Shown piece by piece: positions 1 through 6,460 of a DNA stretch of 8,101 nucleotides. The DNA is taken from NCBI GenBank assembly GCA_030044475.1, contig JASHVP010000135.1, positions 1 to 8,101 of the forward strand, written 5' to 3'. Made by a program: the position numbers and the translations under genes. The notes below the pieces were generated by a model that was not told where the DNA came from, did no database searches, and was given only the letters and a program-made list of their open reading frames with translations. Within the stretch, counting starts at the first letter, position 1, and each line of letters starts with the position of its first letter. Source of the stretch: Thermoplasmata archaeon (GTDB taxonomy: Archaea > Thermoplasmatota > Thermoplasmata > Lutacidiplasmatales > UBA184).

Positions 1-435
1 CCACAGTTCCCGGCCCTGACTTCGCTGCAAGATGTGCAGGAATTCGTGGATTAGGTCCAGGTAGACGTCCATCAACGGGCTGTTCGTCAAATGGTTGCGA
101 GAGACGACAATCGCGTTCTCCGTGGTCTCGACCATTCGGAAGCCGGCGGCGCGCACTTCCGGCGGGGTGCGCCGCGGAGCGACGTACATCCACCCGGGTC
201 CGTCGTTGAGATAGACCACGGTCTCGACGGCGATCTGACGGACTCGGCGATCATCGCCAGGATATTTCCGAAACGGAACCGTCCGGTCCAGCCCACGGAA
301 CAGCTCGAGCAGTGGATACTTCCCGGCCGGCCTCGCTCGGTCCGGACGGAATGCCGAGGGGACGGGGTACTGGTCCGGCTTTCGTCGCGGCCTGACTCGA
401 GGAACCGTCACCCGACGAACTCGTCGACCCGGCAT
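1..435 (-). CDS. Putative zinc metalloprotease (HExxH), 3' end outside window
   Basis: The reading frame is open for 145 codons from ATG at 435 down to base 1, and the protein continues beyond the window. The last visible part reads DLIHEFLHILQR, with HEFLH at residues 130-134. HExxH is the zinc-binding and catalytic motif of many metallopeptidases (two His ligands plus the general-base Glu); the third ligand would lie outside the window. The first ~40 residues are very rich in Arg and Pro (MPGRRVRRVTVPRVRPRRK) and probably disordered or nucleic-acid binding. A mixed alpha/beta region follows, containing VETVVYLNDGPGWMYVAPRR at about residues 75-95. The start is supported by GAGGAG eight bases upstream; an in-frame ATG further upstream (48 bases) lacks that support. 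I do not recognise the exact family. The motif is clear, but the protease function is inferred from it alone. Confidence 0.72.
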   Translation of the reverse strand, partial: MPGRRVRRVTVPRVRPRRKPDQYPVPSAFRPDRARPAGKYPLLELFRGLDRTVPFRKYPGDDRRVRQIAVETVVYLNDGPGWMYVAPRRTPPEVRAAGFRMVETTENAIVVSRNHLTNSPLMDVYLDLIHEFLHILQRSQGRELW

Positions 436-443
436 GCGTCCGT

Positions 444-449
444 CTCCTC
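444..449 (-). promoter_or_regulatory. Shine-Dalgarno sequence of the metalloprotease gene
   Basis: On the minus strand this reads GAGGAG and ends eight bases before the ATG at 435. It matches the archaeal anti-SD well and favours that start over the upstream in-frame ATG. It contrasts with the SD-less starts elsewhere in the window. Confidence 0.5.
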
Positions 450-597
450 GACCGTCACCCGTCTGGCGGGAGTCGGGCGAGCACATCAGGTCTCGTAGAG
501 TCCCGTCGATTCCTCGGCTTGGGGGGTACGTCCGCAACCGTCCTTCGCGAGGTCCGTCTCGAGGTGCCGGGCGTTCCACGGCCTCCCCGGAAGGGGG

Positions 598-632
598 ACT
601 TACGGGGGTTCCGTGAGTGACAACGAGAGGTG
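598..632 (+). promoter_or_regulatory. Weak TATA-like box and SD for the VOC gene
   Basis: A weak TATA-like ACTTACG lies near 599-605. About 25 bases downstream (around 625) is where an archaeal transcript would begin, which is after the GTG at 613 but before the ATG at 640. AGGTG at 628-632, part of AGAGGTG, sits seven bases before that ATG and closely matches the archaeal SD GGAGGTG. Together these decide the start of the next gene. The TATA assignment is weak; the SD is stronger. Confidence 0.4.
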
Positions 633-639
633 CGTCGAG

Positions 640-1029
640 ATGCCGAAGGGGAGCAAGACCGGTCCGTGGCTGGCGAGCGTGCCGATCGTCGTCTCGGACA
701 AGAACGTGGCGAAGAAGTGGTACACGGAGAAGCTTGGCTTGGAGGTCACGGCGGACGATGGGCACTGGGTGGCCGTGGGGAACCCATCTCGCGGAAGCGT
801 GATCCACCTCTGTCAGGCCTCGGAGAACCGCCCCGCCCCGATCCCCATGGAGCCGGGACCCTGGGGGTACGTCCTGACGATCTCCGGAGATTTCCGGGAG
901 GAGTGTCGGAAGATGAAGGACCGAGGAGTGGAGTTCACGCACGACCCCGAGGAGGCCCCCTGGGGCTGGTACGCGATCGTCAGCGATCCGGACCGGAATC
1001 TTCTCTACCTCAGCGCCGGGATGCCCTGA
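640..1029 (+). CDS. VOC-superfamily (glyoxalase/dioxygenase-fold) protein
   Basis: This is a 129-residue protein of the vicinal oxygen chelate fold, about the usual length for a single-domain member. The opening strand and helix read SVPIVVSDKNVAKKWYTEKL (about 13-32), the classic VOC start. The end reads PWGWYAIVSDPDRNLLYLSA, matching the family signature DPDGNxxxL, with Arg in place of the usual Gly. The Glu that serves as the last metal ligand in true glyoxalase I is Tyr here (LLYL), so a glyoxalase activity should not be assumed; the substrate is unknown. I chose ATG 640 because of the AGGTG seven bases upstream. A GTG at 613 would add nine residues but has no well-spaced SD. The gene is divergent from the metalloprotease and convergent with the ATPase. 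Confidence 0.88.
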   Translation: MPKGSKTGPWLASVPIVVSDKNVAKKWYTEKLGLEVTADDGHWVAVGNPSRGSVIHLCQASENRPAPIPMEPGPWGYVLTISGDFREECRKMKDRGVEFTHDPEEAPWGWYAIVSDPDRNLLYLSAGMP

Positions 1030-1071
1030 GGCGGCCGTCGTCGCGGCTCGTGGCGGGCCGGGACGGCCGCC
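1030..1071. repeat. 10-bp perfect inverted repeat after the VOC stop codon
   Basis: GGCGGCCGTC at 1030-1039 is the exact reverse complement of GACGGCCGCC at 1062-1071, with a 22-base loop. It begins directly after the TGA of the VOC gene, in the 84-base gap between two convergent genes. It could form a stable RNA hairpin at the transcript end from either side. No T-run follows, so it is not a standard terminator in either bacteria or archaea; a role in transcript-end stability is a guess. Confidence 0.4.
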
Positions 1072-1113
1072 GGTCCCCCCCGAGAGTTCCGCCCTGGGAC
1101 GCCTCGGTGCGGC

Positions 1114-2631
1114 CTAGACGATCCGGATGAGGGAGTATGCCACGCTCTCCGTCCCCTCGGCGAGCACGTGGTTCGGGGTCCAGGGAGAGACCCCGTGAAC
1201 GAAGATCCGTCCCTGACGAATGTTCATCTCGATGCGCAGGGTGGCGACCGCCCGAAGCGGGCTCAGGAACTGGGAGGAGGTCCGGCAGACGGCGATCGCA
1301 TGCACCGGCTGTCCGTGAATGACGTTGAGCAGGGCGTCCGGGAGTCGAGCGACGGTGTCGGGGGTGAGCGCCACCCCCAGTCCGTTGGCGACCGACTCCA
1401 GCCCCTGGACGGACACCACGAGCAGCCCGGGGTGGGCGGCGGACGCTCCCTCCCGGAGGAACTGGACGGGCTCGGAGGCGCCGGGGTCGCCCATCGCCGA
1501 GGCGAATTCCAGCTTTCGGGTCTGGATGACCATCCCGGCCGAGTCCCCGGACTTGGCCGCTCCCCACCCCCGGGGAGCCATCAGCCGTAGGTGCGGGTTC
1601 AGCTTCGTCATGGGGACGTGGGCCGAGAGCCGATCGACCACCTCCTCGGGTCCGGTGCTGGAGTGGGGGACGAAGAACACGTGACCTCCCCGCAGCACCG
1701 CGTGGGAGATCATCGGGTAGGTCAGGAGGTCGCCCGCCTGGATCGGGGTGACGTCGTCGAGCTCCAGGAGGGACAGCTTGCCGAACGGGAGCCGGCCGAA
1801 GGCCGAGGCGAAATCCTTCGAACCGGGCCAGAGGTGGCCCGGCATCGAGTCGGACTCGGGGTCCGGCGGCCCGGGGCGCAGCAGGGCATACGGGCGGGCT
1901 GGCATGACGGCATCGAACTTGGCCGACTCGAGCGTGTACGGGTAGACGGGGTTCTCGATCCGGACCCCCCGGAGCTTGAGGACGGTCAGCCAACGTTCGA
2001 GGCGCTCCTCCCTCGCCTCGCGCTGCGCCACGATGACCCCGTTGACCAGGTAGTCCAGGGAGGTCTGCTCCTCCCGCTCGAGGATGAACACCAGATGCGA
2101 CGGGAGCTTCGACATCCGTCGCATCAGGAGACGCTCGATCTCGGCCCGGTCCGGCGCCCCGTCCGCGGAGGGACCGCCCGCCAGATACTGTTCGACCAGG
2201 GCGTCCCACGAATCGATGACCACGAGGGTCCGGTGCTCCGGATCCATCCGCGACCACGCGTCCTGGAGCGGTGCGGGCAGCCACAGGAACGACGAGAGGT
2301 CGGCGTTGGTGGCGCTCTCCGTCTCCAGAAGCCGGTTCAGGGAGTGGGCGACCGTCTGGGCCGTTTGCGAGACCGTGCCGACCCAGCTCGCGGTATCGAC
2401 GATCTGGATCGAGCGTCCTCCGTTGTGACCCAGCCACGGGAACTCGCGGCCCAACTCGTCCTGACCGACCCGATTCGTGATCAGGACCTTGTCCCCACGG
2501 AACTCTTCCAGAAGGGCCAGGGAGAAAGTGGACTTCCCGGATCCGGGAGGACCCCGGATCAGAAGGGTGTGGTGGCCCGGGAGGTCCATGAAGTCGCTGA
2601 CTTCCGGGGGCAGGCGGCGTACCGTGCTCAT
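1114..2631 (-). CDS. GvpD/KaiC-like RecA-superfamily P-loop ATPase
   Basis: This 505-residue ATPase (from ATG 2631) has Walker A GPPGSGKST at residues 27-35 and a Walker B strand LVVIDSWDAL at about 136-145. Later come DYLVNGVIV (193-201), KLRGV (219-223) and YPYTLESAKF (230-239), a pattern seen in archaeal KaiC-like and GvpD-type P-loop proteins. The C-terminal ~260 residues are a second domain without a recognisable motif. GvpD is known as a regulator of gas-vesicle genes in haloarchaea, but no other gvp gene is visible here, so the name indicates family only. An in-frame ATG at 2682 would add 17 residues. Those codons overlap the best TATA-like box, which predicts a transcript start near 2636, so I prefer 2631 as a near-leaderless start. 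The gene ends convergently with the VOC gene. It may sense or regulate in an ATP-dependent way; its target is unknown. Confidence 0.85.
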   Translation of the reverse strand: MSTVRRLPPEVSDFMDLPGHHTLLIRGPPGSGKSTFSLALLEEFRGDKVLITNRVGQDELGREFPWLGHNGGRSIQIVDTASWVGTVSQTAQTVAHSLNRLLETESATNADLSSFLWLPAPLQDAWSRMDPEHRTLVVIDSWDALVEQYLAGGPSADGAPDRAEIERLLMRRMSKLPSHLVFILEREEQTSLDYLVNGVIVAQREAREERLERWLTVLKLRGVRIENPVYPYTLESAKFDAVMPARPYALLRPGPPDPESDSMPGHLWPGSKDFASAFGRLPFGKLSLLELDDVTPIQAGDLLTYPMISHAVLRGGHVFFVPHSSTGPEEVVDRLSAHVPMTKLNPHLRLMAPRGWGAAKSGDSAGMVIQTRKLEFASAMGDPGASEPVQFLREGASAAHPGLLVVSVQGLESVANGLGVALTPDTVARLPDALLNVIHGQPVHAIAVCRTSSQFLSPLRAVATLRIEMNIRQGRIFVHGVSPWTPNHVLAEGTESVAYSLIRIV

Positions 2632-2656
2632 CGGTGGAACATCGGGAGGCGCTTCG

Positions 2657-2672
2657 GATAAAATTACAAAAC
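2657..2672 (-). promoter_or_regulatory. TATA-box promoter of the GvpD-like gene
   Basis: The minus strand reads GTTTTGTAATTTTATC, a sharp A/T island in GC-rich surroundings. Its centre is about 30 bases before the ATG at 2631, placing an archaeal transcript start within a few bases of that codon. No SD precedes the ATG, as expected for a leaderless or very short leader. The box lies between the SRPBCC gene and the ATPase, so the ATPase can be transcribed independently of the upstream genes. Confidence 0.55.
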
Positions 2673-2712
2673 GTGGCCTCATAGTCGTAGTGTCGCAGCG
2701 GTCGCTACAATC

Positions 2713-3237
2713 TCATCGAGACGGAAGCTTCGGGGGCTCGCTCGACCGCCCGCAGACCCGTGCGAGTCGCTCGAGCTGCGCTCCGAGGTTCCGTTGCCCG
2801 AGGTTCCCCCCGTGGGGCGTGTCGGTCCCCGAGGCGATGACGCGGACCGACGTCGCCCCTCCCGCTTCTTCCAATTCCACCCGGGGCAACATCGAAATGC
2901 CCGCGGCCGACCGGCCCGAGTCGATGGTCAAGTCGAGGACCAAGAGCCGATCCGGGACCACGTCTCCGAACCTCCCGCGCAAGTCGAGCGCGATCGGAAC
3001 ACCGGTCGCTCGGACGGCATCGGCCGTGCCCGGTGTGAGCAAGGCGGGAACGTAGCGGAGGTGCGTCCAGATCGGGCCGCCCGGCCGAGGTTCCCACTGC
3101 CGAACGGTCGTCCGGAGGTCATCGGGACTCCACCACCGTGCCACGGAGGTGCGGTGCGTGCAGGCTCCCCAAACGCGGTCGATGCGCACGGGGATCTCCC
3201 GGCGGGCCGTGAGCGTCCGATCACGTCCGGCGGCCAT
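2713..3237 (-). CDS. SRPBCC / AHSA1-like ligand-binding fold protein
   Basis: This 174-residue protein has features of the START/SRPBCC (Bet v1-like) fold. The N-terminus runs REIPVRIDRVWGACT (about 13-27) and then SVARWWSP (31-38), matching the strand, first helix and the RWW signature of AHSA1-type proteins. It continues as a series of beta strands and ends in a helix, NLGAQLERLARVCGR. Such proteins have a deep hydrophobic pocket; ligands vary and cannot be predicted here. Length fits a single domain. The start at ATG 3237 lacks a good SD. It lies 49 bases downstream of a methyltransferase on the same strand, so the two may be co-transcribed. The region before the fold (about 12 residues) is basic. 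Confidence 0.75.
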   Translation of the reverse strand: MAAGRDRTLTARREIPVRIDRVWGACTHRTSVARWWSPDDLRTTVRQWEPRPGGPIWTHLRYVPALLTPGTADAVRATGVPIALDLRGRFGDVVPDRLLVLDLTIDSGRSAAGISMLPRVELEEAGGATSVRVIASGTDTPHGGNLGQRNLGAQLERLARVCGRSSEPPKLPSR

Positions 3238-3286
3238 GGTGCTTTGACGTCCGTCTCACTCCGCGCAATGCCAAACGAGCATCGGG

Positions 3287-3934
3287 TCACGGCCGAGCGA
3301 TCGCGTGGAAGAGCTCGTGGCCCCCCGTACCCTCGGGCACGAACGTTTGCGACTCCACCTCGAACCCGCTGTCCTCGATCCAACGTCGATACGTGGCGGC
3401 GTCGGCATGGCTCCAGTACATCCGCGCGCCACTTCCCAGCCAATCCTCCTCGTACCCCTCGTAGGCCGTATGCCCCGTGACGACCACGAATCGTCCCCGA
3501 GGCGAGAGCCATTGCCGGATGCGGGCGAGGAGCGGCGGCTGCTTCGGCCTGGGGACATGGATTAGGGCGTACAGACAGACGACCGCGTCGAAGGAGTTCC
3601 GCGGAAAGTCGACCTCGGTCATGTCGCCCAGCCGAAAGGTGCCCGTCGGGACGTTCGACCGCGCACGCTCGATCTGGACCGGGGAGACGTCGACCCCGGT
3701 CACTCGGAAGCGCTCGGCGAGGATCACCGAAGCCGGGAGACCGGCTCCGCATCCTAGGTCCAATACGGGAGCTCCCGGGGGGACCGTTTTCCAGAGCGGG
3801 GAGAGCCAACCCCGATAGGTGCCGACGTTGCGATCCTCCACGTCGGAAGCGCTCCGCTGCGGGCGGTAAGCCCACGAGGCGGCATCCCAGCTCGTCCGCA
3901 CGACGTCCTCGGGTCGGTCCGTCGGGTCGCCCAT
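3287..3934 (-). CDS. Class I SAM-dependent methyltransferase
   Basis: This 215-residue Rossmann-fold methyltransferase has motif I VLDLGCGAG at residues 57-65 (SAM binding), the acidic ribose-binding residue in GVD (D82), GDM at 103-105 contacting the adenine side, and FDAVVCLYALIHV at 115-127 (motif IV). The C-terminal part has the expected strand FVVVTG and a closing SGFEVESQTF segment. The N-terminus, with WDAASWAY, resembles small-molecule methyltransferases of the UbiE/Methyltransf_11 type; the substrate cannot be told from sequence. ATG 3934 is the only good start; no SD or clear TATA box is seen. It is followed on the same strand by the SRPBCC gene and is divergent from a second methyltransferase. 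Confidence 0.88.
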   Translation of the reverse strand: MGDPTDRPEDVVRTSWDAASWAYRPQRSASDVEDRNVGTYRGWLSPLWKTVPPGAPVLDLGCGAGLPASVILAERFRVTGVDVSPVQIERARSNVPTGTFRLGDMTEVDFPRNSFDAVVCLYALIHVPRPKQPPLLARIRQWLSPRGRFVVVTGHTAYEGYEEDWLGSGARMYWSHADAATYRRWIEDSGFEVESQTFVPEGTGGHELFHAIARP

Positions 3935-3993
3935 CGCCGCGGGTCGCGCACGGTCTTCCCCTTCTTGAGTCGGTGGTGGGCCGGTTCCGGGAA

Positions 3994-4002
3994 CGATTTA
4001 GC
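3994..4002 (+). promoter_or_regulatory. TATA-like box of the second methyltransferase gene
   Basis: CGATTTAGC lies in the 91-base gap between the divergent methyltransferase genes. Its centre is about 28 bases before GTG 4026, which predicts a leaderless transcript beginning at or just before the start codon. No SD is present before the GTG. The box is only a moderate match to the archaeal consensus. Confidence 0.4.
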
Positions 4003-4025
4003 GACCGGGCGGCTCCCCGGACTCC

Positions 4026-4700
4026 GTGGCGAAATCGAGTCTCGGCGACAGCGCGCTCCGATGGAAACGGTACTATCGCTGGACCTCGAAACGACCTCCC
4101 CGGGACCTCCTGCTCCAGACCCTCAACCACGTCGAGTGGGAAGGAACGCGGGCCCGCGGACGACTCGCCATCGAACTCGGGTTCGGCGCCGGGACCGACA
4201 CGTTGGAGCTGCTCCGGAGAGGTTGGAGCGTCGTGGCGGTGGATGGACAGGAGTCCGCGGCGACGATCCTGGCGAAGCGAGTGCCTCCGCGTTGGCGACC
4301 CCGGCTCACGATCCTCGTGGGCCCGATGGAGGAGTTGCAGCTCCCTCGGGCGGACCTGGTCTACGCGAGCTTCTCCCTCCCATTCTGCCGCCCCGAGAGA
4401 TTTCCCGAACTCTGGTCGACGATCCGGTCGAGCCTCCAGGGGGGCGGTCACTTCGCAGGGCAACTGTTCGGGGACCAGGACGAGTGGCATGGGGAGCGGC
4501 CGTTCTCCTTTCACTCTCGCCGCGAAGTCGTACGGCTCTGCCGGGGGTGGAAGGTCGAGATGCTGCGCGAGACCGTCGAGGAGGGTCGTTCGTTCGAAGG
4601 ACCCAAGCACTGGCATTTCTTCGACCTGATCCTCGAACAGCCCCCCACGCGAAAGGCCCCGGGGCAAGGACCCCGGGATCCGAAGTCCTCGAAGAGCTGA
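4026..4700 (+). CDS. Class I SAM-dependent methyltransferase, TehB-like
   Basis: This 224-residue protein has motif I AIELGFGAGTDT (48-59), with the acidic motif II residue at D73 in VVAVDGQE. It continues with GPMEELQLPRADLVYASFSL (about 99-118), GGHFAGQLFGDQDEW, and ends with KHWHFFDLILEQ. The GQLFG...W and KHWH blocks are typical of a group of small TehB-like methyltransferases and separate it from the neighbour at 3287-3934, with which it shares only the fold. The N-terminus (RWKRYYRW) is basic and aromatic. The start is GTG 4026, supported by a TATA-like box 28 bases upstream and no competing ATG in frame nearby. The last ~20 residues are a polar, probably disordered tail. Substrate unknown. 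Confidence 0.87.
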   Translation: MAKSSLGDSALRWKRYYRWTSKRPPRDLLLQTLNHVEWEGTRARGRLAIELGFGAGTDTLELLRRGWSVVAVDGQESAATILAKRVPPRWRPRLTILVGPMEELQLPRADLVYASFSLPFCRPERFPELWSTIRSSLQGGGHFAGQLFGDQDEWHGERPFSFHSRREVVRLCRGWKVEMLRETVEEGRSFEGPKHWHFFDLILEQPPTRKAPGQGPRDPKSSKS

Positions 4701-4777
4701 GGTCCGCCCTCCTCGGAGCGTCCTCCCTCGCGTCGCCTCGTTGAGACGGGCTCGGTTCGAGCGAGCCGGGGATACCG

Positions 4778-4787
4778 ACAAATATCT
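4778..4787 (+). promoter_or_regulatory. TATA-box promoter of the membrane-protein gene
   Basis: ACAAATATCT is A/T-rich in a GC-rich gap and its centre is about 28 bases before ATG 4811. That spacing predicts a leaderless transcript; no SD precedes the ATG. No comparable box or SD precedes the second ORF at 5225, which bears on whether that ORF is an independent gene. Confidence 0.5.
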
Positions 4788-4810
4788 CCCGACGGGTCCG
4801 CGCGACACGG

Positions 4811-5206
4811 ATGAGCCCTGCCTCGGCGCCTCCCTCGATGGCCTCGACGTCGTTCACCCCCGCCCCACCCGTGGCGGCGGGGTCGAACAACCGCCGTTGG
4901 ATGGCGGCCATCGGGTCGGCCGGTGCGGGAATCGTGTTTTCGATCGCGGCCTTCGAGTCGTGGTTCGCCCTCTCCGCCACTGAGTCGGGCACCACGGTGT
5001 ACGAGTACTTCTATCCCGGTTCCTCGTTCAGCGTGGTCGGCGGAGGCACGTCGCAGAGCATGGGATACGCGGCGGCCGGGGCCGGACCGGTCGGAGCGTT
5101 GTACGAAGGGATTCTGGCGACGATGCTCCTCCTGGCGGTCCTGGCGTTCCTCGGGTGCGTGCTCGGAGTCCTGGGCGCCTCGGGAAGACTCCGAAATCCC
5201 GATTGA
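4811..5206 (+). CDS. Two-helix membrane protein, probable N-terminal half of a split gene
   Basis: This 131-residue protein starts with a Pro/Ala/Ser-rich tail and basic NNRRW, then a hydrophobic segment at about 30-54. A polar, Gly/Ser/Tyr-rich loop (55-100, including YEYFYPGSSFSVVGGGTS) follows, then a strongly hydrophobic second helix (101-123) and a short basic end SGRLRNPD. The Arg residues flanking the helices suggest both termini are inside the cell and the loop outside. It ends at TGA 5204-5206; the same frame then stays open to 5803 and supplies two more helices and SHOCT motifs. I therefore think this is the first half of a 330-residue protein that has been interrupted. No family is recognised for this half. 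The ATG has a well-placed TATA box. Confidence 0.7.
   Translation: MSPASAPPSMASTSFTPAPPVAAGSNNRRWMAAIGSAGAGIVFSIAAFESWFALSATESGTTVYEYFYPGSSFSVVGGGTSQSMGYAAAGAGPVGALYEGILATMLLLAVLAFLGCVLGVLGASGRLRNPD
5204..5206 (+). other. Single in-frame TGA separating two halves of a membrane-protein reading frame
   Basis: The frame from ATG 4811 to the stop at 5801-5803 is interrupted only by this TGA. Both sides are in the same frame, without insertion or deletion. The bridging peptide ...RLRNPD-stop-FNTVWGLYVTV... would be a natural short cytoplasmic linker between helices two and three. A C-to-T change of CGA (Arg), or G-to-A of TGG (Trp), would be enough to create it. A sequencing or assembly error is also possible. 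Confidence 0.6.
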
Positions 5207-5224
5207 TTCAATACGGTCTGGGGG

Positions 5225-5803
5225 TTGTACGTGACCGTCGTCTTCGTCGACATCATCCTAGTGGCGCTCGTACCCGTTATTCAACCCACCCTCTTCGGAA
5301 AGTCGAACGGGGGCTGCACCGGCTTCCCCTCGGGAGCGAACCCGTGCAATTCCTACTGGGGGAGCGGTACTGCGAGTGGACTCAGTTTGTCGTGGGGCGC
5401 GGATGTCGGCTGGTATCTTGCCATCGCGGGCGCGGCGATGGCCGCGACCGCGCTCGGCCTGTGGTGGAGCACGGCCAAGGACCCGTGGGGCGCCGCCGGC
5501 CGACCCGAATCCTTCTCCGCCGCGTCCGGGGCACCCGCGTCGCCGCCGGGCCCGCCGGCGCTCGGTTCTGCCGACGTCGACCGACTTCTCAACCTGAAGC
5601 GGATGCTCGATGCGGGCCAGCTGACCGGCACGGAGTTCCAGCAACTCAAGTCGCAGATACTGGGTCCGGTCCCTTCTTCTCCACCGATGAGCCGGAACGA
5701 GGCGGGAGAGGAACTGCTCCGGTTGAAGTCCCTGCACGACGCCGGCGTTCTGACCGATGCGGAGTACGAGGAGCTCCGCAAACGGGTCGTCGCCCGCCTC
5801 TAG
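5225..5803 (+). CDS. Membrane protein with two C-terminal SHOCT motifs, probable C-terminal half of a split gene
   Basis: If translated alone from TTG 5225 this gives 192 residues; GTG 5231 is another possible start. Neither has a convincing SD or TATA box. Helices lie at about 2-21 and 62-81. The loop between them carries two Cys (C31, C41) and is Gly/Ser-rich like the loop of the preceding ORF. A Pro/Ala-rich linker leads to two tandem SHOCT motifs at about 120-146 (LLNLKRMLDAGQLTGTEF) and 163-191 (LLRLKSLHDAGVLTDAEYEE), aligned as LLxLKxxxDAGxLTxxEfxxL. SHOCT is a short oligomerisation-type motif often found at the C-termini of membrane proteins. Topology predicts the SHOCT end in the cytoplasm. 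The same frame is open back to TGA 5204, supporting a single ancestral gene with 4811-5206. Confidence 0.75.
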   Translation: MYVTVVFVDIILVALVPVIQPTLFGKSNGGCTGFPSGANPCNSYWGSGTASGLSLSWGADVGWYLAIAGAAMAATALGLWWSTAKDPWGAAGRPESFSAASGAPASPPGPPALGSADVDRLLNLKRMLDAGQLTGTEFQQLKSQILGPVPSSPPMSRNEAGEELLRLKSLHDAGVLTDAEYEELRKRVVARL

Positions 5804-5884
5804 GCCGTCGAACTCCCCGAGCTTGCCGGGTCGGGGTGCGAGCCACCTTGCACCTCGCCTCGGTGGGACGCCCGCGCCGCAAGC

Positions 5885-6460
5885 TCAGGGGCGCGAGTGA
5901 CCTCGGCGCGCCTGCGCAAGAATGTCCACGATGTCGTCCCGACGCGCTACGAACTCGAGGTAGGAGTGGTCGAGGCTGCGGGCGTTCTGCTCGAACAACG
6001 CGGATACTTGTCTCAGGAGTTGCTCCCTCCACTCTGGCGAGGAGGTCCAGTGCTTCAATTCGACCAATCGCTTCGCGATTAGATCCTCGACTCCCAGAAC
6101 GCGGACCGGTCCATACGGGGTCGAGAACCGCTGAGTCTTGAGATACGAACCGCTCAAACGGGGACCCACAAAATCAAGGTCGAGCTCCCAATCCTCACGG
6201 CGCCAACGACGACCGCTTCGCACGAACCCCCAGGCTTGCACGACGCGCTCCGCCGCCGAGATTGGAGCCTCCGGGATGACGAGGTCCACATCGAGGGATG
6301 GTTCGATCCCGGAAGCGTAAACGTCGACCGCGGAGCCTCCGACGATGATGACTTCGGCATCGATCGCGGCCGCAAGTAGGGCGCCCAGATAGAGCACGCG
6401 CTGGGCCGGCGAACGGGCGGACGCGATGGCCTGCTCCACTCGTTCTCGGGGTACCTTCAT
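5885..6460 (-). CDS. AbiEii-like nucleotidyltransferase, candidate toxin
   Basis: This 191-residue protein has the polymerase-beta-type nucleotidyltransferase core. VIIVGGSAVDVY places GGS at 41-43, LDVDLVI gives the metal-binding pair D57/D59, and WELDLDF offers the third Asp (D94 or D96). The later VLGVEDLIAKRLVELKHW (121-138), with a conserved Lys in the ED...K block, matches AbiEii/DUF6036-type proteins. The C-terminus is helical. Members of this group include toxins of type IV-like systems that transfer nucleotides to RNA, as shown for MenT; the target here is unknown. The ATG at 6460 forms an ATGA overlap with the stop of the upstream winged-helix gene, so translation is probably coupled. 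The frame stays open upstream to an ATG at 6589, but that would run through the neighbour and has no support. Confidence 0.8.
   Translation of the reverse strand: MKVPRERVEQAIASARSPAQRVLYLGALLAAAIDAEVIIVGGSAVDVYASGIEPSLDVDLVIPEAPISAAERVVQAWGFVRSGRRWRREDWELDLDFVGPRLSGSYLKTQRFSTPYGPVRVLGVEDLIAKRLVELKHWTSSPEWREQLLRQVSALFEQNARSLDHSYLEFVARRDDIVDILAQARRGHSRP

Noticed and set aside
1010..2661. Long ORFs in other frames (1010-2437 minus and 1591-2661 plus)
   Set aside because: Both lie over the GvpD-like ATPase, whose Walker A and B motifs are in a different frame; no motifs are seen in these.
4749..4767. GGCTCG-GTTCGAG-CGAGCC stem-loop resembling a tRNA T-arm
   Set aside because: There is no acceptor stem, anticodon arm or D-arm around it, and the TTCGA is out of register with a normal T-loop. 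It is just a short hairpin between two genes.
2928..4808. Long minus-strand ORF of 626 codons
   Set aside because: It overlaps two clear methyltransferases and an SRPBCC gene in other frames; its translation is Arg/Gly/Pro-rich without motifs, as expected for an out-of-frame reading in GC-rich DNA.
5204..5206. TGA read as selenocysteine
   Set aside because: The codon falls in a predicted short cytoplasmic linker, not at a redox site, and nothing else suggests selenocysteine use. Point mutation, splitting or error is more likely.
5155..6141. Plus-strand ORF of 328 codons across the SHOCT gene and nucleotidyltransferase
   Set aside because: Arg-rich shadow frame crossing two real genes that face each other; no domain seen.
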